Origin: Silene latifolia | Taxonomy: Eukaryota; Streptophyta; Magnoliopsida; Caryophyllales; Caryophyllaceae | DNA length: 64,000 bases | Assembly: GCF_048544455.1 (NCBI RefSeq) | Contig: NC_133532.1 | Location: forward strand, 21,206,948 to 21,270,947 | Direction: 5' to 3' | Shown here: positions 32,407 through 45,800 of the stretch, piece by piece | How the letters are laid out: every line of letters begins with the position of its first letter | Position numbering within the stretch: the first letter of the stretch is position 1 | Notes under the pieces: generated by a model | Seen by the model: the letters and a program-made list of their open reading frames with translations, nothing else | What the model was told of the DNA's origin: nothing | The model's database searches: none | Program-made: the position numbers and the translations under genes

Positions 32407-34029
32407 ATGGATGCTATGACGACTAGACCTGAACGTCGCCAGTTCTCAATTAAGCTGTGGCCTCCAAGCCAGAACACAAGGGTCATGCTTGTGAATCGTA
32501 TGACAACCAATCTCTCTACACCGACCATTTTTACCCAGAAATATGGAAGTTTGACTAAAGAAGAGGCCGAAGACAATGCCAAACAAATTGAAGAGGAAGC
32601 ATTTAAGGTTGCCAATCAACACTATGAAAAGGAGCCAGATGGTGATGGTGGTTCTGCCGTCCAGCTTTATGCTAAGGAATGCAGTAAGCTCATTCTTGAG
32701 GCCCTCAAACGAGGTCCAACAAGTAAAGCTATTAAAGATGTGTCGACTACCGATGTTGTCCAGGAAAGTGTTTTTGATATTTCTAAAGGCCCACGCGCCT
32801 TTATCGAAGCTGAAGAGGCTGAGGAGCTTTTGAAGCCGCTTAAGGATCCTTCAAACAGTTACACTAAAATATGCTTCAGTAACAGAAGCTTTGGCCTAGG
32901 TGCTGCCCGTGTGGCGGAGCCCATTCTGGTGTCTATTAAGGATAACTTGAAGGAAGTAGATCTGTCTGATTTCATTGCTGGCAGACCAGAAGCGGAAGCT
33001 CTTGAAGTCATGAATATGTTCTCATCAGCCCTTGAAGGGTCTGTTTTAAAGTCTTTAGATCTGTCAGATAATGCCTTGGGCGAGAAGGGCGTCCGTGCAT
33101 TTGAAGCGCTCTTGAAATCACAAAGTTGCTTAGAAGAGCTTTATTTGATGAATGATGGTATCTCTGAGGATGCCGCTCGTGCTGTTTCAGAGTTGGTACC
33201 TTCCACTCAAAAGCTCAAGGTTCTTCAGTTCCATAATAACATGACGGGGGATGAAGGTGCTCTTGCTATTTCTGAGGTTGTGAAGCGGGCCCCCTTGCTT
33301 GAGGACTTCAGATGCTCCTCGACTAGGGTTGGCTCAGAAGGAGGTGTGGCCTTGTCTGAAGCTCTCGAGGGATGTACTCATCTGAAGAAGCTCGACTTGC
33401 GAGATAACATGTTTGGGGTTGAAGCTGGAGTTGCTTTGGGTAAAGCTCTTTCCAAACATGCAAATCTTACTGAAGTATATTTGAGTTACTTGAATTTGGA
33501 ATATGAGGGTACCATTGCAATCGCAAATGCTCTCAAGGACTCTGCTCCTTTACTTGAAGTGCTCGAGTTGGCAGGAAATGACATCACACCTGCTGCCGCA
33601 CCTGTCCTGGCTGCATGTTTAGCAGAGAAGCAGCACCTCTCTAAGTTGAACTTGTCTGAAAATGAGCTCAAAGATGATGGAACCATAATAATTGGTAAGT
33701 GCCTCGAAGGTCATGCCCATTTAACAGAACTCGACATGAACACTAACGGGTTAAGAAGAGCTGGAGCGAGACTATTGGCTCAGGTTGTAGTCGGTAAGCC
33801 CGGTTTCAAATTACTGAACCTTAATGGAAATTACATTTCTGAAGATGGTATTGATGACATCAATGATATATTCAAGAAGTCTCCTGAGATGTTAGGGCCA
33901 TTGGACGAGAATGACCCCGAAGGTGAAGATGAAGATGAAAATGGGTCTGATGAAGATGACGATGAGGATGGAGATGGAGATGACGAACTAGAATCAAAAA
34001 TGAAGAAACTTGGTGTCGATGAGGACTAG
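32407..34029 (+). CDS. RANGAP: Ran GTPase-activating protein (plant RanGAP)
   Basis: RanGAP stimulates GTP hydrolysis by Ran, setting the Ran-GTP gradient for nuclear transport and, in plants, acting at the nuclear envelope and division plane. The 540-residue product has no CDS introns. The N-terminal WPP domain (about residues 1-110) has the signature W18-P19-P20; in plants this domain targets RanGAP to the nuclear rim. Leucine-rich repeats follow at about 200-480 (LKSLDLSDNALGEKGVRAFE, LKKLDLRDNMFG, LSKLNLSENELKDDG, LLNLNGNYISEDGID). An acidic D/E-rich tail fills about 497-530. Length, order and acidic tail match known plant RanGAPs of about 535-545 residues. I chose the ATG at 32407 because it is the first after the acceptor at 32396. 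Intact; no frameshift seen. Confidence 0.95.
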   Translation: MDAMTTRPERRQFSIKLWPPSQNTRVMLVNRMTTNLSTPTIFTQKYGSLTKEEAEDNAKQIEEEAFKVANQHYEKEPDGDGGSAVQLYAKECSKLILEALKRGPTSKAIKDVSTTDVVQESVFDISKGPRAFIEAEEAEELLKPLKDPSNSYTKICFSNRSFGLGAARVAEPILVSIKDNLKEVDLSDFIAGRPEAEALEVMNMFSSALEGSVLKSLDLSDNALGEKGVRAFEALLKSQSCLEELYLMNDGISEDAARAVSELVPSTQKLKVLQFHNNMTGDEGALAISEVVKRAPLLEDFRCSSTRVGSEGGVALSEALEGCTHLKKLDLRDNMFGVEAGVALGKALSKHANLTEVYLSYLNLEYEGTIAIANALKDSAPLLEVLELAGNDITPAAAPVLAACLAEKQHLSKLNLSENELKDDGTIIIGKCLEGHAHLTELDMNTNGLRRAGARLLAQVVVGKPGFKLLNLNGNYISEDGIDDINDIFKKSPEMLGPLDENDPEGEDEDENGSDEDDDEDGDGDDELESKMKKLGVDED

Positions 34030-36094
34030 TTATGTCTTGTTTGGTTGGTCGAGTTAAGTAGAACAAATAGCTCAGTTTTTAGAGTCTGCATCAATGTCTG
34101 TCCTCTTTTATCGCGGACATCATTTTGGGTCAACCTGCTTCTTTCATTACTTCAGCGACAATGGCGCTCATTGAACTATTTAGTATCTCTAGATTTGGTA
34201 GGTGTCTTCTTCTACCTGTAGAAGACGAAAGACCCTTTTGCTTTCACTCTGTTGTGTACCCAGTATGAAACACTATTTCTTTGCAAGCTGTTTGTCTAGT
34301 ATTGTGATTGTGTCATTATGAATTTGTGATTCTCATTTCTTTCTCCTACCCTTTGGAGGTGAGACCTTTGCTTGTGATGATTTGGAGAACGAGGTAGAAT
34401 TCAATTAATACTTTGTGAAAGTTTATTAGGTACAATACAACCGTTGTATGATGACGTGTTATACCCTAAACAATTAAAACCCTCTTTATCATATGTTTTG
34501 GGTATGCCTTTAACGTCAATAACATTACTGATTTGCAAGTGATATTTTTGGTAGTCTTTTTAAAGCCTAAGGAACTCGACGGTACATCTATGTTTATGTT
34601 TTTCGTTTACTTGATGTCGAATCTTTGTCTGCTGGGATTGTTGTAGTTATAGGAAATCACAGTTTTGATGGGGTGATAAGGTATAAATCGGCCAATTATT
34701 GATGGGATTTGGAATTTTGATACCACTAAATACTGTACATGATTTCTCTTTAACGTCAATTGAACATTACCACCCCATATCTTTTTTTGGCTCTAATGCT
34801 TCGCTGCAGGTTATTGCAAGAGCGGGGCATATGAACTTAGGTTATTGTTAAGTTATAGTAGCTTTCATAATATTACTCTACTGCAACGGCTGATGTGGTT
34901 GAAAGATTGAGTATGATATACATGTTTAGCATTTGATTCCACGCTAATCAGAAGTTGTACTTTTGGGAAAGAAGGAAATATAGGTCGTCGGCAATATCAG
35001 GTCCTGCAGGCTGCAGATAAGCAAAAAGTCCAAGTACAGGTAACAGGTTTCCGGCTTGTGTTCTACATTATCAAGTGCTGTATAACATTCTAACTTTATG
35101 CTTGGGAAGTTATATTTTTCAAATGTATGTCATCTTACCCATGCCTCTACTCGTGCCTAAACTTGCAGATTAAGATTTCGTCATTCCCCAGATTTTCGTG
35201 GCACGTACGTCAACTAATCTTCCCCAAACTCAGGTACCTTTTTTGGTTTTGCTTTGCTATTTCTCTCCCTAAACAATTTCTCCATTCACAAATCTCCGCA
35301 TGCTCTTCACCACCATAAACTCCGCCAAATATGTCTAATGTTTGATTTTTAAATGTACTATTGATTATGCTAGCCTATTTTGAAGTTAAAATTAGTAACA
35401 GTGCGTAATGCCTTCGTCGACTTATAGAGAGGTTGCCGTCTTGCCGATTAATTTTGCGGTGTCAGGATCTTGAATCTTGATTTGACTATGGTGTTTCGGT
35501 TTGCTTCACTTATGTTTATGACTTACATAGAGTTACATTAGTAGTGTATGTTTTTGCTGTAAAATGTGTTTACTGTATGTACTATTGGTCATGTACGGTT
35601 TATGTATTATGGTTGGTGTATATCATTCAGAAATATAGTCATCCTCATCTATGTAGACATCGGACCTCTTATATTTAGGCATATATGAGAGATATCAACA
35701 TTCACACGTATAAAATTGTCTCATAATAAATATGTTTGCGCGCCTTCTACGATCTAATACGCAAGCTGTGCTCTTTCGACGAATTGTTCACTTCGCCAAA
35801 CAAGGCTGCAGTAAGACCAAGTCCAGGTCATAACACTTGTATACAAGGGTTGTTAACTTCACCTGTTGTGATTAGTAGGCTAACAAACCCAACTATGGCA
35901 TTGTCATATTTAAGTCGAGCAATCTTCCTACAAGCCTCCTTATATTGCTTTGGTTCTTGTATTGACAGTAATTATTGTCATAACTCATACGGAGTAACCC
36001 ATAACTCAATAGCGAGTATTTGGTAAATATTTAATTTGACATTCATGTAGAGTAGATTGGATGATGTAGATAGGTTCCAGCCTAAACCAAATAT
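34030..36094. other. RanGAP 3' UTR and intergenic DNA
   Basis: The RanGAP 3' UTR probably ends within 34250-34400. The rest has no gene I can support. At 35736-36026 the minus strand has an open stretch reading PKQYKEACRKIARLKYDNAI and GLTAALFGEVNNSS, separated by one stop; it could be a degraded coding remnant but I do not recognise it. Short plus ORFs here look random. Confidence 0.45.
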
Positions 36095-36818
36095 GTCTAA
36101 TGTTTGGACCGTTGTCACTTCTCAAGCTAAAATTATAAATAGCGGTAGTACAGCTGCAGTAGGTAATGGCCGCACGATGTTATTTTGGGATCATTCTTGG
36201 GTTAATAAAGGGTGCCTTTCAGATAGAGACATTGAGCCTATTCGTGACTCAATTATAGGAGCCACAGTGAGTGATATGTGGGATGAAGGTACGGGGTGGA
36301 CATGGGACGCGTTCTCCAATTACTTAGCTCGGGTTAATTTGTTGAAAATAGCAGCTTACTCCCTCTCTTCAAAACCGATTATGGAAGACTTTTTGTACTG
36401 AAATGCGTCTTCCACTGGCAAATTTTCGATCAAATCTGCATTAGCTCTTATTAAAACTACTGATGCACCGCCTGAAACGAATCCAGTACAATGGCATGTC
36501 ATATGGAAGCTCCCAGTTCAACAAAGGGTCCGAATGTTTATTTGACTTGCGGCCCATGGTTGTCTCATGACTAATTATAATTAGGTTAGACAAGGTATGC
36601 ACATTGCACAACGACCCTATTTGTCCTAGATGTAACGAGGAAGACGAAACCATCGATCATCTTCTGCGCTTTTGCCCTTTCTCGACAGAATTATGGGACC
36701 TCCTTGGCGAATGCGCCGTATTGATTCTTTTTATACTTTGTCGTTTAATAACTGGGTGTCTCAGAATACGTCTAACGGTCTTCCTCTCGCTTCTAATAAT
36801 CGGTCAATGAAATCAATA
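36095..36818 (+). pseudogene. LINE remnant, part 1: ORF2 zinc-knuckle (zf-RVT) region
   Basis: Plus-strand reading with stops and frame changes. AVGNGRTMLFWDHSWV (about 36155-36202) is the conserved block after the RT in plant LINEs. FSIKSAL and HVIWKLP follow, then CPRCNEEDETIDHLLRFCPF (36615-36680), the zf-RVT cysteine block. At 36818 the reading SNNRSMKSI stops at a Helitron and resumes in the same frame at 42259. The left boundary is uncertain. Confidence 0.8.
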
Positions 36819-36822
36819 TCTA

Positions 36823-37607
36823 TCTATATTAATAAAGGAAGTTTTTTTCGAGCTTTTACAGAGTCTCCAACATTAGCAAAATACCTCAAATTAATAAATA
36901 TATAAATAATGCTAAATAACTTCTACTAAAAGATAAAATATACGTTATTATATTTGCAATGGTATTTGTAAAATTAACTTTTATCTAAACACTAGGGTAA
37001 GACTCCAACTTTTAACATTTTTTTTTAACAGTAGTAGTAATTGAGTTGGGCTAGGAATCAATGTATGGTTTTGCATACGTATCCATCTACAACTTTTCAT
37101 ATTTTTTTTTTTTTAAATCAAGACTCCTAATAGAAGTTAGTACTCTTATACCAATACTAAAATCTCACGTAATGGATGTATCATATACGGAGAGTAATAA
37201 ATAATAATAAAAATTGGAGTTTTAATAGGATTCAAACAACTTTGTGTTGGTATATATAAGACCCCTACTACGCAACAAATAGATATTGATTTTTTTTACC
37301 ACTTTTATTTTTCTCGCTCTTCTACTTTTATGTAATTTAATTTCATGCAAGATGAATCCTGTCTTTTCATTTCCTTGCAATGTTCATTGAGTGATATTGT
37401 ACAGTTTTTTTTATATAGCTTGCCATGTATAGATGGTATATGAATATCAATGTATATTATTTTTCGTAACAATTTTTAATCCCATTATATACTAATGCAT
37501 ACTTTGTTTTTCTGCAGTTATAGTTATGGACGATCTAACAATCGCAAATATTCAAAAAGGATCAATTTTTTTCATCATAATGGTTTAAAATTAAAACCCG
37601 TTATAGT

Positions 37608-37645
<38 letters not shown>

Positions 37646-38987
37646 GTAACGAATTATACTAATCTTAGTGCGAAAAGGATTATATGTATCCATAATTTGA
37701 GTTTAGAAAATAAATATATATAGTGATATTTATTGTATCATGTTCTTTTTAGTTCCATGCACGTAAGACAAATTTTAATCATATGTTTATATTGAAGTGA
37801 AGAATTCTCGCAGATCCCGAGTCTCATCAATCAAGAACAAAGGATACAACTGGGGTAAACCAATTTAAAGAAACACACTTGATATAATAAGCGTATTTTG
37901 CATGATAAATTAATTGTTAAATGAATAATTATAAATTTATTAATCTTATTAAAAATTAATACAACCATTATCGCTTGGTAACATGTAAAGGATAATTATA
38001 GAGAACACAATCAGATACATACGTGATAATGCATTATGCATTCATATATACAACAATTTGTAAAAAAAAAAGTGTAATAATCATGACGACGACTGTAAAT
38101 CACTTCTTCCATCGTCTCTCTAATTTGCTTTATCAAACTTTTGATTTCAATTTTGAACCCTAGGTATCTCTCTCTAATACAATGAAACTTACGCCAGATG
38201 GATCGGTCCAAAAAAACACAGCTCACTGTTAGTTGTCGTGCACACGAATGGATTATAAAAAAAAAAGATTAATAATCAAATAAGAGTTAATTTTGTGTGA
38301 GTAAAATGGTGATTAAGAAATTCCACTTAACAATAAATTTGTGTAAAACCGCCTTAAACAAATATTTGAGATCAATCTGATCAAATAAAGGGCCTAAACT
38401 CCAAATAAAGCCCTTCCTAAAGTCTTATTTTTCAATCTCATTTTTGTGTTCTGTTTTGTGTTCACCAATCACTACAATACCTTTTTATTGGTCAAACAAA
38501 CTATTTTATAAAAGGGCAAATCCCATAAGATGTATTTGTGTCCAAAAAAAAGTATGGGATATAACCGACACAAAAATAGGATAGAAAATCCGCTTTTGAG
38601 GAGCACGTGCTAAAGTAACCTAGGTTTTCTTTTTCTTTTTTTCTAAAATGTCAAACTTTCACTTTAAGTTACCACACAAATCTACCAATTAAGGAAGCAG
38701 AAAATTCAAAAAACACAAATTCTTAAGAAAGACAGTCTCTCATTAATATTAGTGAGAGACCTCTCTCATAAAAGATAGTTATTATTTTTATTTTTCTTTT
38801 TTCTTTTTTTAGTTACTTTGTATAATTTATTTATTGGTTGTCTCTCATTAGTGTAGTGAGACACTATCTCTCAGGAAACTTACTCTCCGAATAATCTGAA
38901 TAGAAAATAACGAATTGTACATTGGATATGAGGGAGTACTAATGATTTTACAAAGTGGCCCGTGCATCGCACGGGCATTAAATCTAG
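36823..38987 (+). mobile_element. Helitron A, nested in Helitron B
   Basis: 2165 bp. It starts TCTATATTAATAAAGGAAG after an A (36822) and ends with the perfect hairpin GCCCGTGC-ATC-GCACGGGC (38958-38976) and CTAG (38984-38987) before a T. The 5' end is closely similar to the reconstructed end of Helitron B, so both belong to one group. No coding capacity was recognised; a 33-T run is at 37611-37643. Confidence 0.75.
37611..37643. repeat. poly(T) run of 33
   Basis: Uninterrupted T homopolymer inside Helitron A; it could be the A-tail of a minus-strand retroposed insertion, but no duplication was recognised around it. Confidence 0.8.
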
Positions 38988-41984
38988 TATATAACTAAAG
39001 GAGGCTTTTTTTTTCTAATTATACTATTAGCATTAGAATTAGGAGATAATTAATTATTTACAATTTTTCTATCATAATTAGGAATATAATTTTCCTATTA
39101 GAAATGAGAATTAATTAATTATTTTACAATTTTCCTATTAGAAATAGGAAATAAATTAACAATTTATTAAGTTTTTTTTCCCTAATTATACTATTAGAAT
39201 TAGGAGATAATTAGGAATATGATTTCCCTATTAGAAATGAGAATTAATTAATTATTTTATAATTTTATTATTAGAAACGGGAAATAAATTAATTATCTAC
39301 AATTTGTTAATATTAAAAAATTATTCATTAGTATTTGTTCACTTTTTATTAAATTAGAAGGAAAAAAAATCTTTGATATATTTATAATATCCAGTTTTAT
39401 AACAACTTTCGATTAAAAAAATGAGGTATTATGAGGCTAAAAGACCCTAGGCCGAACTGGGTTGTGACAAATGTGCATGCATAATACGTACTACATGGAA
39501 TTTACTCATGTAAAGAGTAAAATGAACGCTGAAATATGCCCCTACGTATTTTGCTATTGCTAATGTCATATTTAATTATAGATAATACGAAGTTTATTTT
39601 TCAAATGTCATATGTATTTCTCCTACCAATTTTAAAGTTATTTCCCTCACAATACACTTCAACTTCTATTGATAATTTATTATATATTATTTACATTCAT
39701 TTGTCATTATATAAAAGTATATTAATCAAAATTTAAATAAGATATTCACAAATTATTGATAAGTACAAAGTTTGATATTTATTTTTCAAGGAGTATTAAA
39801 AGATAAAGAAAGTTGCTGCTAATTTGCAAATCGAAATATCATATTATGACAAATGAGTAAATGTTTGAAAAACTTTATTGTGCGATTGTTTTACAATTTA
39901 AAGTAAAAATGGTACCACGAGTAATACAATAGATTTGAATGAAGCTTGAAGGTAAATTAGATACACTTATTATAGAAATATGTATAAGGTTAAGATTCAA
40001 TTCAAGCAACAATCAACATTAAAAAAAAAGTCTTGAAAAACACATAAAAGGGTAAGAGTAATCTTTCCCTAACATAGTGAAGACCGTCTCTCTCAAGCTT
40101 TTCTTCTGACAAATTTATATGCATAAAAAACGGTACTATTCAATTATATGGAGCAAACTAATTATTGTTTTTTTTTTTGTGTAAATTGAGCACATCATCA
40201 CTATAATTTAGGGAGAGATACGAATTGGGGAAGGGTGAGACATATTCGTCATGCATAATACGATGCTTTAACCACCGTCAGGCAAAAATATAAAAATAAA
40301 TGAAAAAATTTAAACCTAAAAGGGGGTCACGTACTTCCCAACTCTTCTATAGTTCTCTACCGCATTAATATTCTCATGAAGTTTATGACATTTATTTCAT
40401 ATTAATAAAAAAAAAGATTATATTGCTTCGTACAATTTGTGAATTATAACTTTTAGCTAACGTATTTGAACTTGCTTAAATTTATATATTTTAAGTGAAG
40501 AATATTAATTATAAATATGATAAAGATAAAGTTTGATCTTTAATTTCCTCAAAGATAAAAAAAACCTCAATTTTTATTTTCTTACAACATACTAATTAAA
40601 GGTCATAATGTGAAACAGGAAATTACACCACAATCTACTATTTCAATATGTCGATGATCAACATTGAAAATAGCACATTTGTTATTTAAATAGTGTAAAA
40701 ACTTTCAAAATGCTAAAAAAAATGTTCAATCTGTCGTTATCAAACAAAATCCAAGTTTCTGCATTTTTTTTGTCATGTTAAACTTAATCTTTACGGGATG
40801 TAAAAATGATGAAGTTCAGAAAGTACCGGTTAGTTTTCTGTTAGTTAGATGAACTTTTCAAGAGAGAGATGAAAGCTTTGCATTTTAGACCATTTTATGT
40901 GTGAACCGAAGGGATTAAATAGTGGGCTAAAGGTTGTTTCGAGTGGGAATGAGGTTGAGTGCGACGAGGTCGTTGACTAAAGTTTTTCCTTACTAGATCT
41001 AGAAAGAGAATAATAATGATGAGATAATAAAATTTGAAGAAAAAAGGACAATAAAAATGAGATAGAAGTAGTAAGATTTATTTATGCAAAATGAAATAAA
41101 TAGCAAAGTTCGTGTATATATATATATATAATATTCAAACTTATTCAGTTCACAAACATAGTACCCAAACACTTTGTTCGAGTATATGGAATGGAGGTAG
41201 GGGAGTGGGCGAGAAAAAGACTAGGAATGGAAAGGGAGAGAGATAAGAGGGAAGATTGCTTCTTAAACTTTTCTTTGTTGAAGGAGAAATAAATTGTCTT
41301 CAATAAGGGAGACGAGGATCCATATCATCTGGAGTAAAGATTTGTGTTTCATGGAGGTGAATGTGATTTATGACTTTTTAGATGTAAAACGTGGCAGAAA
41401 GGTAGTGATAGTGGTAGTGGATTGGAGGTTGTTTCAAGTAGTAAGAATTAATCACAGTGGCTGATGTTTTATTTTGCGGTTAAATTAGTGGGGTGGAGGG
41501 AGGGTGCATTTGTGGAGGGTGATGAGTTTAACGAGGATAGTGAAAATAAATAAGGTTATTTATCAGCAAAATATTGCAATCTTTCAAGGGATGAGATTGT
41601 TTTAGATCAAGTGTGTGAATAGGGAAGAAAAATAGGGGTCTGCGTGAAAGATTTTGTTTCACATGAAAAGATGGGGCCAACACTATTGCTATAGAGGAGG
41701 GGGGTATAAGCAGCCCTAGCCATGTAGTATTGCGTCGGAATTTGGTTCACATTCAAACGTACTTCTATAGTTTGACCGGGAGATATAACATTCTAACTAC
41801 CTCTAAATGTTTTTACATAATTAAAATTTGATCCAACAATGATTAAATTATGGTTATTATTCGAAAGAATGAAATTTGTTGCATCATTGAGTTGATTATG
41901 CAAAGTAGATATTATTGTTTTCCTTGACCAATTGAAAAACAAAAAAGTATTAACGAACAAATTCTAAAAACTATCAGTCCAAGT

Positions 41985-41987
<3 letters not shown>

Positions 41988-42040
<53 letters not shown>
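41988..42040. repeat. (TA)n microsatellite
   Basis: Pure TA dinucleotide run of about 53 bp inside Helitron B. A shorter (TA)n run is at about 41117-41130. Confidence 0.9.
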
Positions 42041-42044
<4 letters not shown>

Positions 42045-42258
42045 TCATATTGGTTTTATTTTCCTAACAAGTATTTTATTAATCAACCATTATTTTATTC
42101 TTATGTCAATATTATGTTAACGGGAATTATTTGTTGGTCATGCGATATACATAAAATTTTAGACATGAACGATGTACTATATGTCTATATTCTATTTTAC
42201 TGTGAAATTTATCACACATTATTTTAATATCCGTGCAACGCACGGGCAAAAAAACTAG

Positions 42259-42818
42259 TTTACTATAACATGTTGGTGGATATGGCGTTGGCGAAATAAC
42301 ATTGCTTTTGGAAGGTCAGACGATAACCCGATTGATCCAATTCGGTTTCTGAGGATTCAATTCGAGACTACAAAGTCATATTTCGACCCTTTTTCTATTT
42401 TTATCTCTATTCTAGGAACGGTACATGAAGAACGTTTTATATGGTGGAATGCTCCTATTCACGGCTGGATTCTACTTAATACAGACGGTGCGTCTAAAGG
42501 GAATCTATGTCCGGCGTGTTGTGGTGGAATTTTCAGGGATGAGACGGGGAATTTCGTAAGTGCTTATATGTTCTCTTGTGGTATATGCTCTTCGATGAGA
42601 GCAGAAATGCGGGTTTTGGTCGTCGGTGTATGGACTTTATTCATTGTCAACAATTGCTAAGTAATAGCCTCCGTCCATTTCTACAACGCTGTCTCGAGCT
42701 TATAAACTTGGAGAGCTGGACGGTTAAAGTAGAACATGTTTGTCGAGAAGCGGTTAATCGAGCAGTGGATTGGACGGCTAATGCAGTAATGCAGGGATTA
42801 CTTCTGAATCGACCACAA
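42259..42818 (+). pseudogene. LINE remnant, part 2: RNase H-like region
   Basis: It continues part 1 in frame with FTITCWWIWRWRNNIAFG, the usual W..W..RN..F link before RNase H. GWILLNTDGASKGN (about 42463-42503) and CCGGIFRDETGNF follow, then a frameshift near 42600, and SWTVKVEHVCREAVNRAVDW (about 42710-42770). Interrupted at 42818 by Helitron C. Confidence 0.85.
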
Positions 42819-45800
42819 TCTATAAATATTATTAAAAGGCTACCTAAAATGACCAATTAAAGCCACGTAGACAATGCCACATGTCAAAAATTATTATGAC
42901 ATGGAAAAAATTTAATTGTGACATGACACTAATCTATACAATGTAAATTTACTAAATTAACCCTTTTATATATATGTGCATAAAATGTACTAAAATGTCT
43001 AACAAAAATGTCATTATTATCATCATTATTCTTAATTAAATTAATACAACAAACACAAAAAATAAATTAATATAAACTTTTTATTTTCCACTTACAACTT
43101 TGGTTATGAATCTATCATATTTATGTAACATATACTTCTTTTATTTAATGGTAGTATGTTATTAATCACCATTATTAGTAATTATGTTATGATAATTTTT
43201 AGTCTTCCCTTCATTCACAAAATTTTTCTTCTTCCTCCAAATAAATTGTTGAAATTAATAGGAGAATTAATTACAAAAATGATCTTATATAAATATCACA
43301 TAAATCCTAATTTTTATTTTTATTACAAAAGTCGGTAGGTAACAAATACATAGAGAACGAAATGTATTGTTTCGATTCTTATCCTTATTATGTTTTAAAT
43401 TAATAGTTAGAATCTAATTTAGGTATTATTTTGTGTTTGTTTTCGAATTGCAGGAGGGTGACATACTCACATATCAATAACATTACATGAAATTAGAAAA
43501 TAATGGTAATGTTTACACTTTTTTTTTGCTTTAATACTCTTTCATTTTTGTCGGGTTTTTCCTTTTTCTATTATGGTGTGTATAATAAAATGATAATATG
43601 AATCTGTGATATGTGGTGACATGTTATATCTATCTATAATCTATAAACAATATAAAAAGGCTAGCTTGAACAATGTGACATAACATCTTCTTAAGCCATC
43701 TAAAACATATGTGACATCTTTTAAGTAAATTCCACTTATAATACCCTACCAAATTTAATTACAGATTTTAAATAAATAATTGAGAAATTTAATTAAAAAA
43801 ACTATGAACATTCTACCATTTACTCCGCTCATCTATGAGTTTGTTAATTCTACGTTATTTTTTTGAAGAAATTAATTCTACCATTTGAAATTCCTCATTT
43901 ATTCCATTTAACTATACGTCTTATTCATTTTATCATTTAAATTATTGACATCAATAGGTGAACACCATTACATGTTGATATCCACCCTTTGCTCTACCAA
44001 TTACATAATAGTTGATTCTTGGTTTTATTCAAACCAAACAATTTGTTTTGCATATGGAAGTTTTGTAGATTTTAAATGATCTCTTCCACATTACAAGCCA
44101 AATGCATCATGTGGCGCAAATTGTTATCGAGTTGAGTGTTTATTGGAATTTGTTACTCCAATCGTAAAATTATCTTAACTTTTACTTCATTATTTACTTT
44201 GTAGGATTTCTTTGATGAGAATTCAAATACACCAATATATTATCTTCTAGATGAGGAGATTTAAGAGGTGAGTAGTATGTTCTATTTTGATATGATTATT
44301 GTTTAGAATTTTTAGCAAGTAAGATTAACTTATTGATATATTATTTTGGATGATTGTGCCTTTTATTATGTCAGTCCATGTCCTTATGTGATTTCTTATC
44401 TTGCTAGGTTTATATGTTTTGAGGTGTTCAATAGTCGATTCCTAAATCACCAAAACTTCGACTCTTTAAGGACTTTACTAATTTGTTAGCAAGTGTTTAG
44501 CGAAATTTGCTTACCACAATCGTAAAATTATCCTAACTTTTACTTTATTATTTATTTTGTAGGATTTTTTTAATCGGAATTCTAATACACTGATATATTG
44601 TCTTCTAATGGTACAGATTTGAAATGTAAGCAGTTTGCGTGTTTTATCTTGCCATGATTTTTGTTTGCGTTTTTTAACAAGTAAGATTTGATATAATACT
44701 CTAGATTATTGTGCCTTTAATTATTTCATGTCATGTCCTTATATAGTTTTCTTATTTTGTCAGGTGTATATATTTTGAGATGTTCGGATGAAAATGGTCA
44801 CTTCCTAAATCCCTAAACCCCCGACTACGTAATTTGCGTGATTTTTTAGCGACTAATCCTTTTGGTTGGATACAAAATCGATAGACGAAAACTTTTAGAC
44901 TACTAGCTACTAAAGTGAGTTCGTTTATGAATGACAAAATTGTAATCCTTATTTTTTAATAATAATTTGTCTTATTGGAATTCCATCGTTCTTCATATTT
45001 ACTCTCAATAGCTTTTTTGGTATGTTTAAATGCTATAAGATCCTTTTATTTAGGTACGTTGTTAAAATTGTGACTTTATTTTAGTGTAAATTTTTCAAAT
45101 GATGTTAGTAGTGTGAGATCCAACAAATTAAAGAGAAATCATTGCAATATAAACAAACTATTAGCTCAAAGACTATTTACTCCTTAACACAAATTATAGA
45201 TATGAGACTTTTCATTTGCGTTAACAAAAATTATTTGTTGGTAATGAATAAGATGTTTTTTTTTTCACAATAGGTCTGTCTCAATTATTATAATATTAAT
45301 ATAAGAAATTTTTTGTAATTAGTTTTCGCATTAATTTCAACAATTTATTATAGGAAAGAAAAAAGATTTTGCGAATGAAGGGGTAGATAAAAAAAATTAT
45401 GGTAACATAAATATAAAGTATAATAATGTTCAAGGAAAACAAAAAGGTCATCCCATTAAATAAAAGAAATAAAGGTTAAATTAATAGGGTAGTTTAATAA
45501 CAAACGAGAGGAAAATAAAAAGTTTGTTTTAGTTTAATTTTTTAACTCGTGAAAATTTTAATGTACACAATTAATTTAATATAGATTTAATGATATTTTG
45601 GTAAGGAATTTTAAATTAGGATTGTTATAATATTTATATAAGAATTTTTTTATAATTAATCTTCACATTAATTTCAACAATTTATTACGGGTAAGAAAAA
45701 GATTTTGTTAATGAAGGTGAAGATAAAAAATAAATTATGGTAACATAAATACAAAGTATAATAATATTATAGGGAAACAATAGGCCATTTTATTAAATAA

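Larger units (their letters stand above)
36819..42258 (+). mobile_element. Helitron B (with Helitron A nested in its 5' end)
   Basis: Inserted between A (36818) and T (42259) of a LINE, the A^T preference of Helitrons. The 5' end is TCTA at 36819-36822, interrupted by Helitron A, and continues at 38988; joined it reads TCTATATATAACTAAAGG, a typical 5' end. The 3' end has the hairpin CCGTGC..GCACGG (42231-42245) and CTAG at 42255-42258. Without A it is about 3.3 kb. No Rep/helicase reading is visible, so it is non-autonomous. Contains a (TA)n run at 41988-42040. Confidence 0.75.

Noticed and set aside
38735..38780. Palindrome gtctctca..tgagagac inside Helitron A as a second Helitron terminus
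   Set aside because: Not followed by CTRR and T, and the true terminal hairpin with CTAG lies at 38958-38987.
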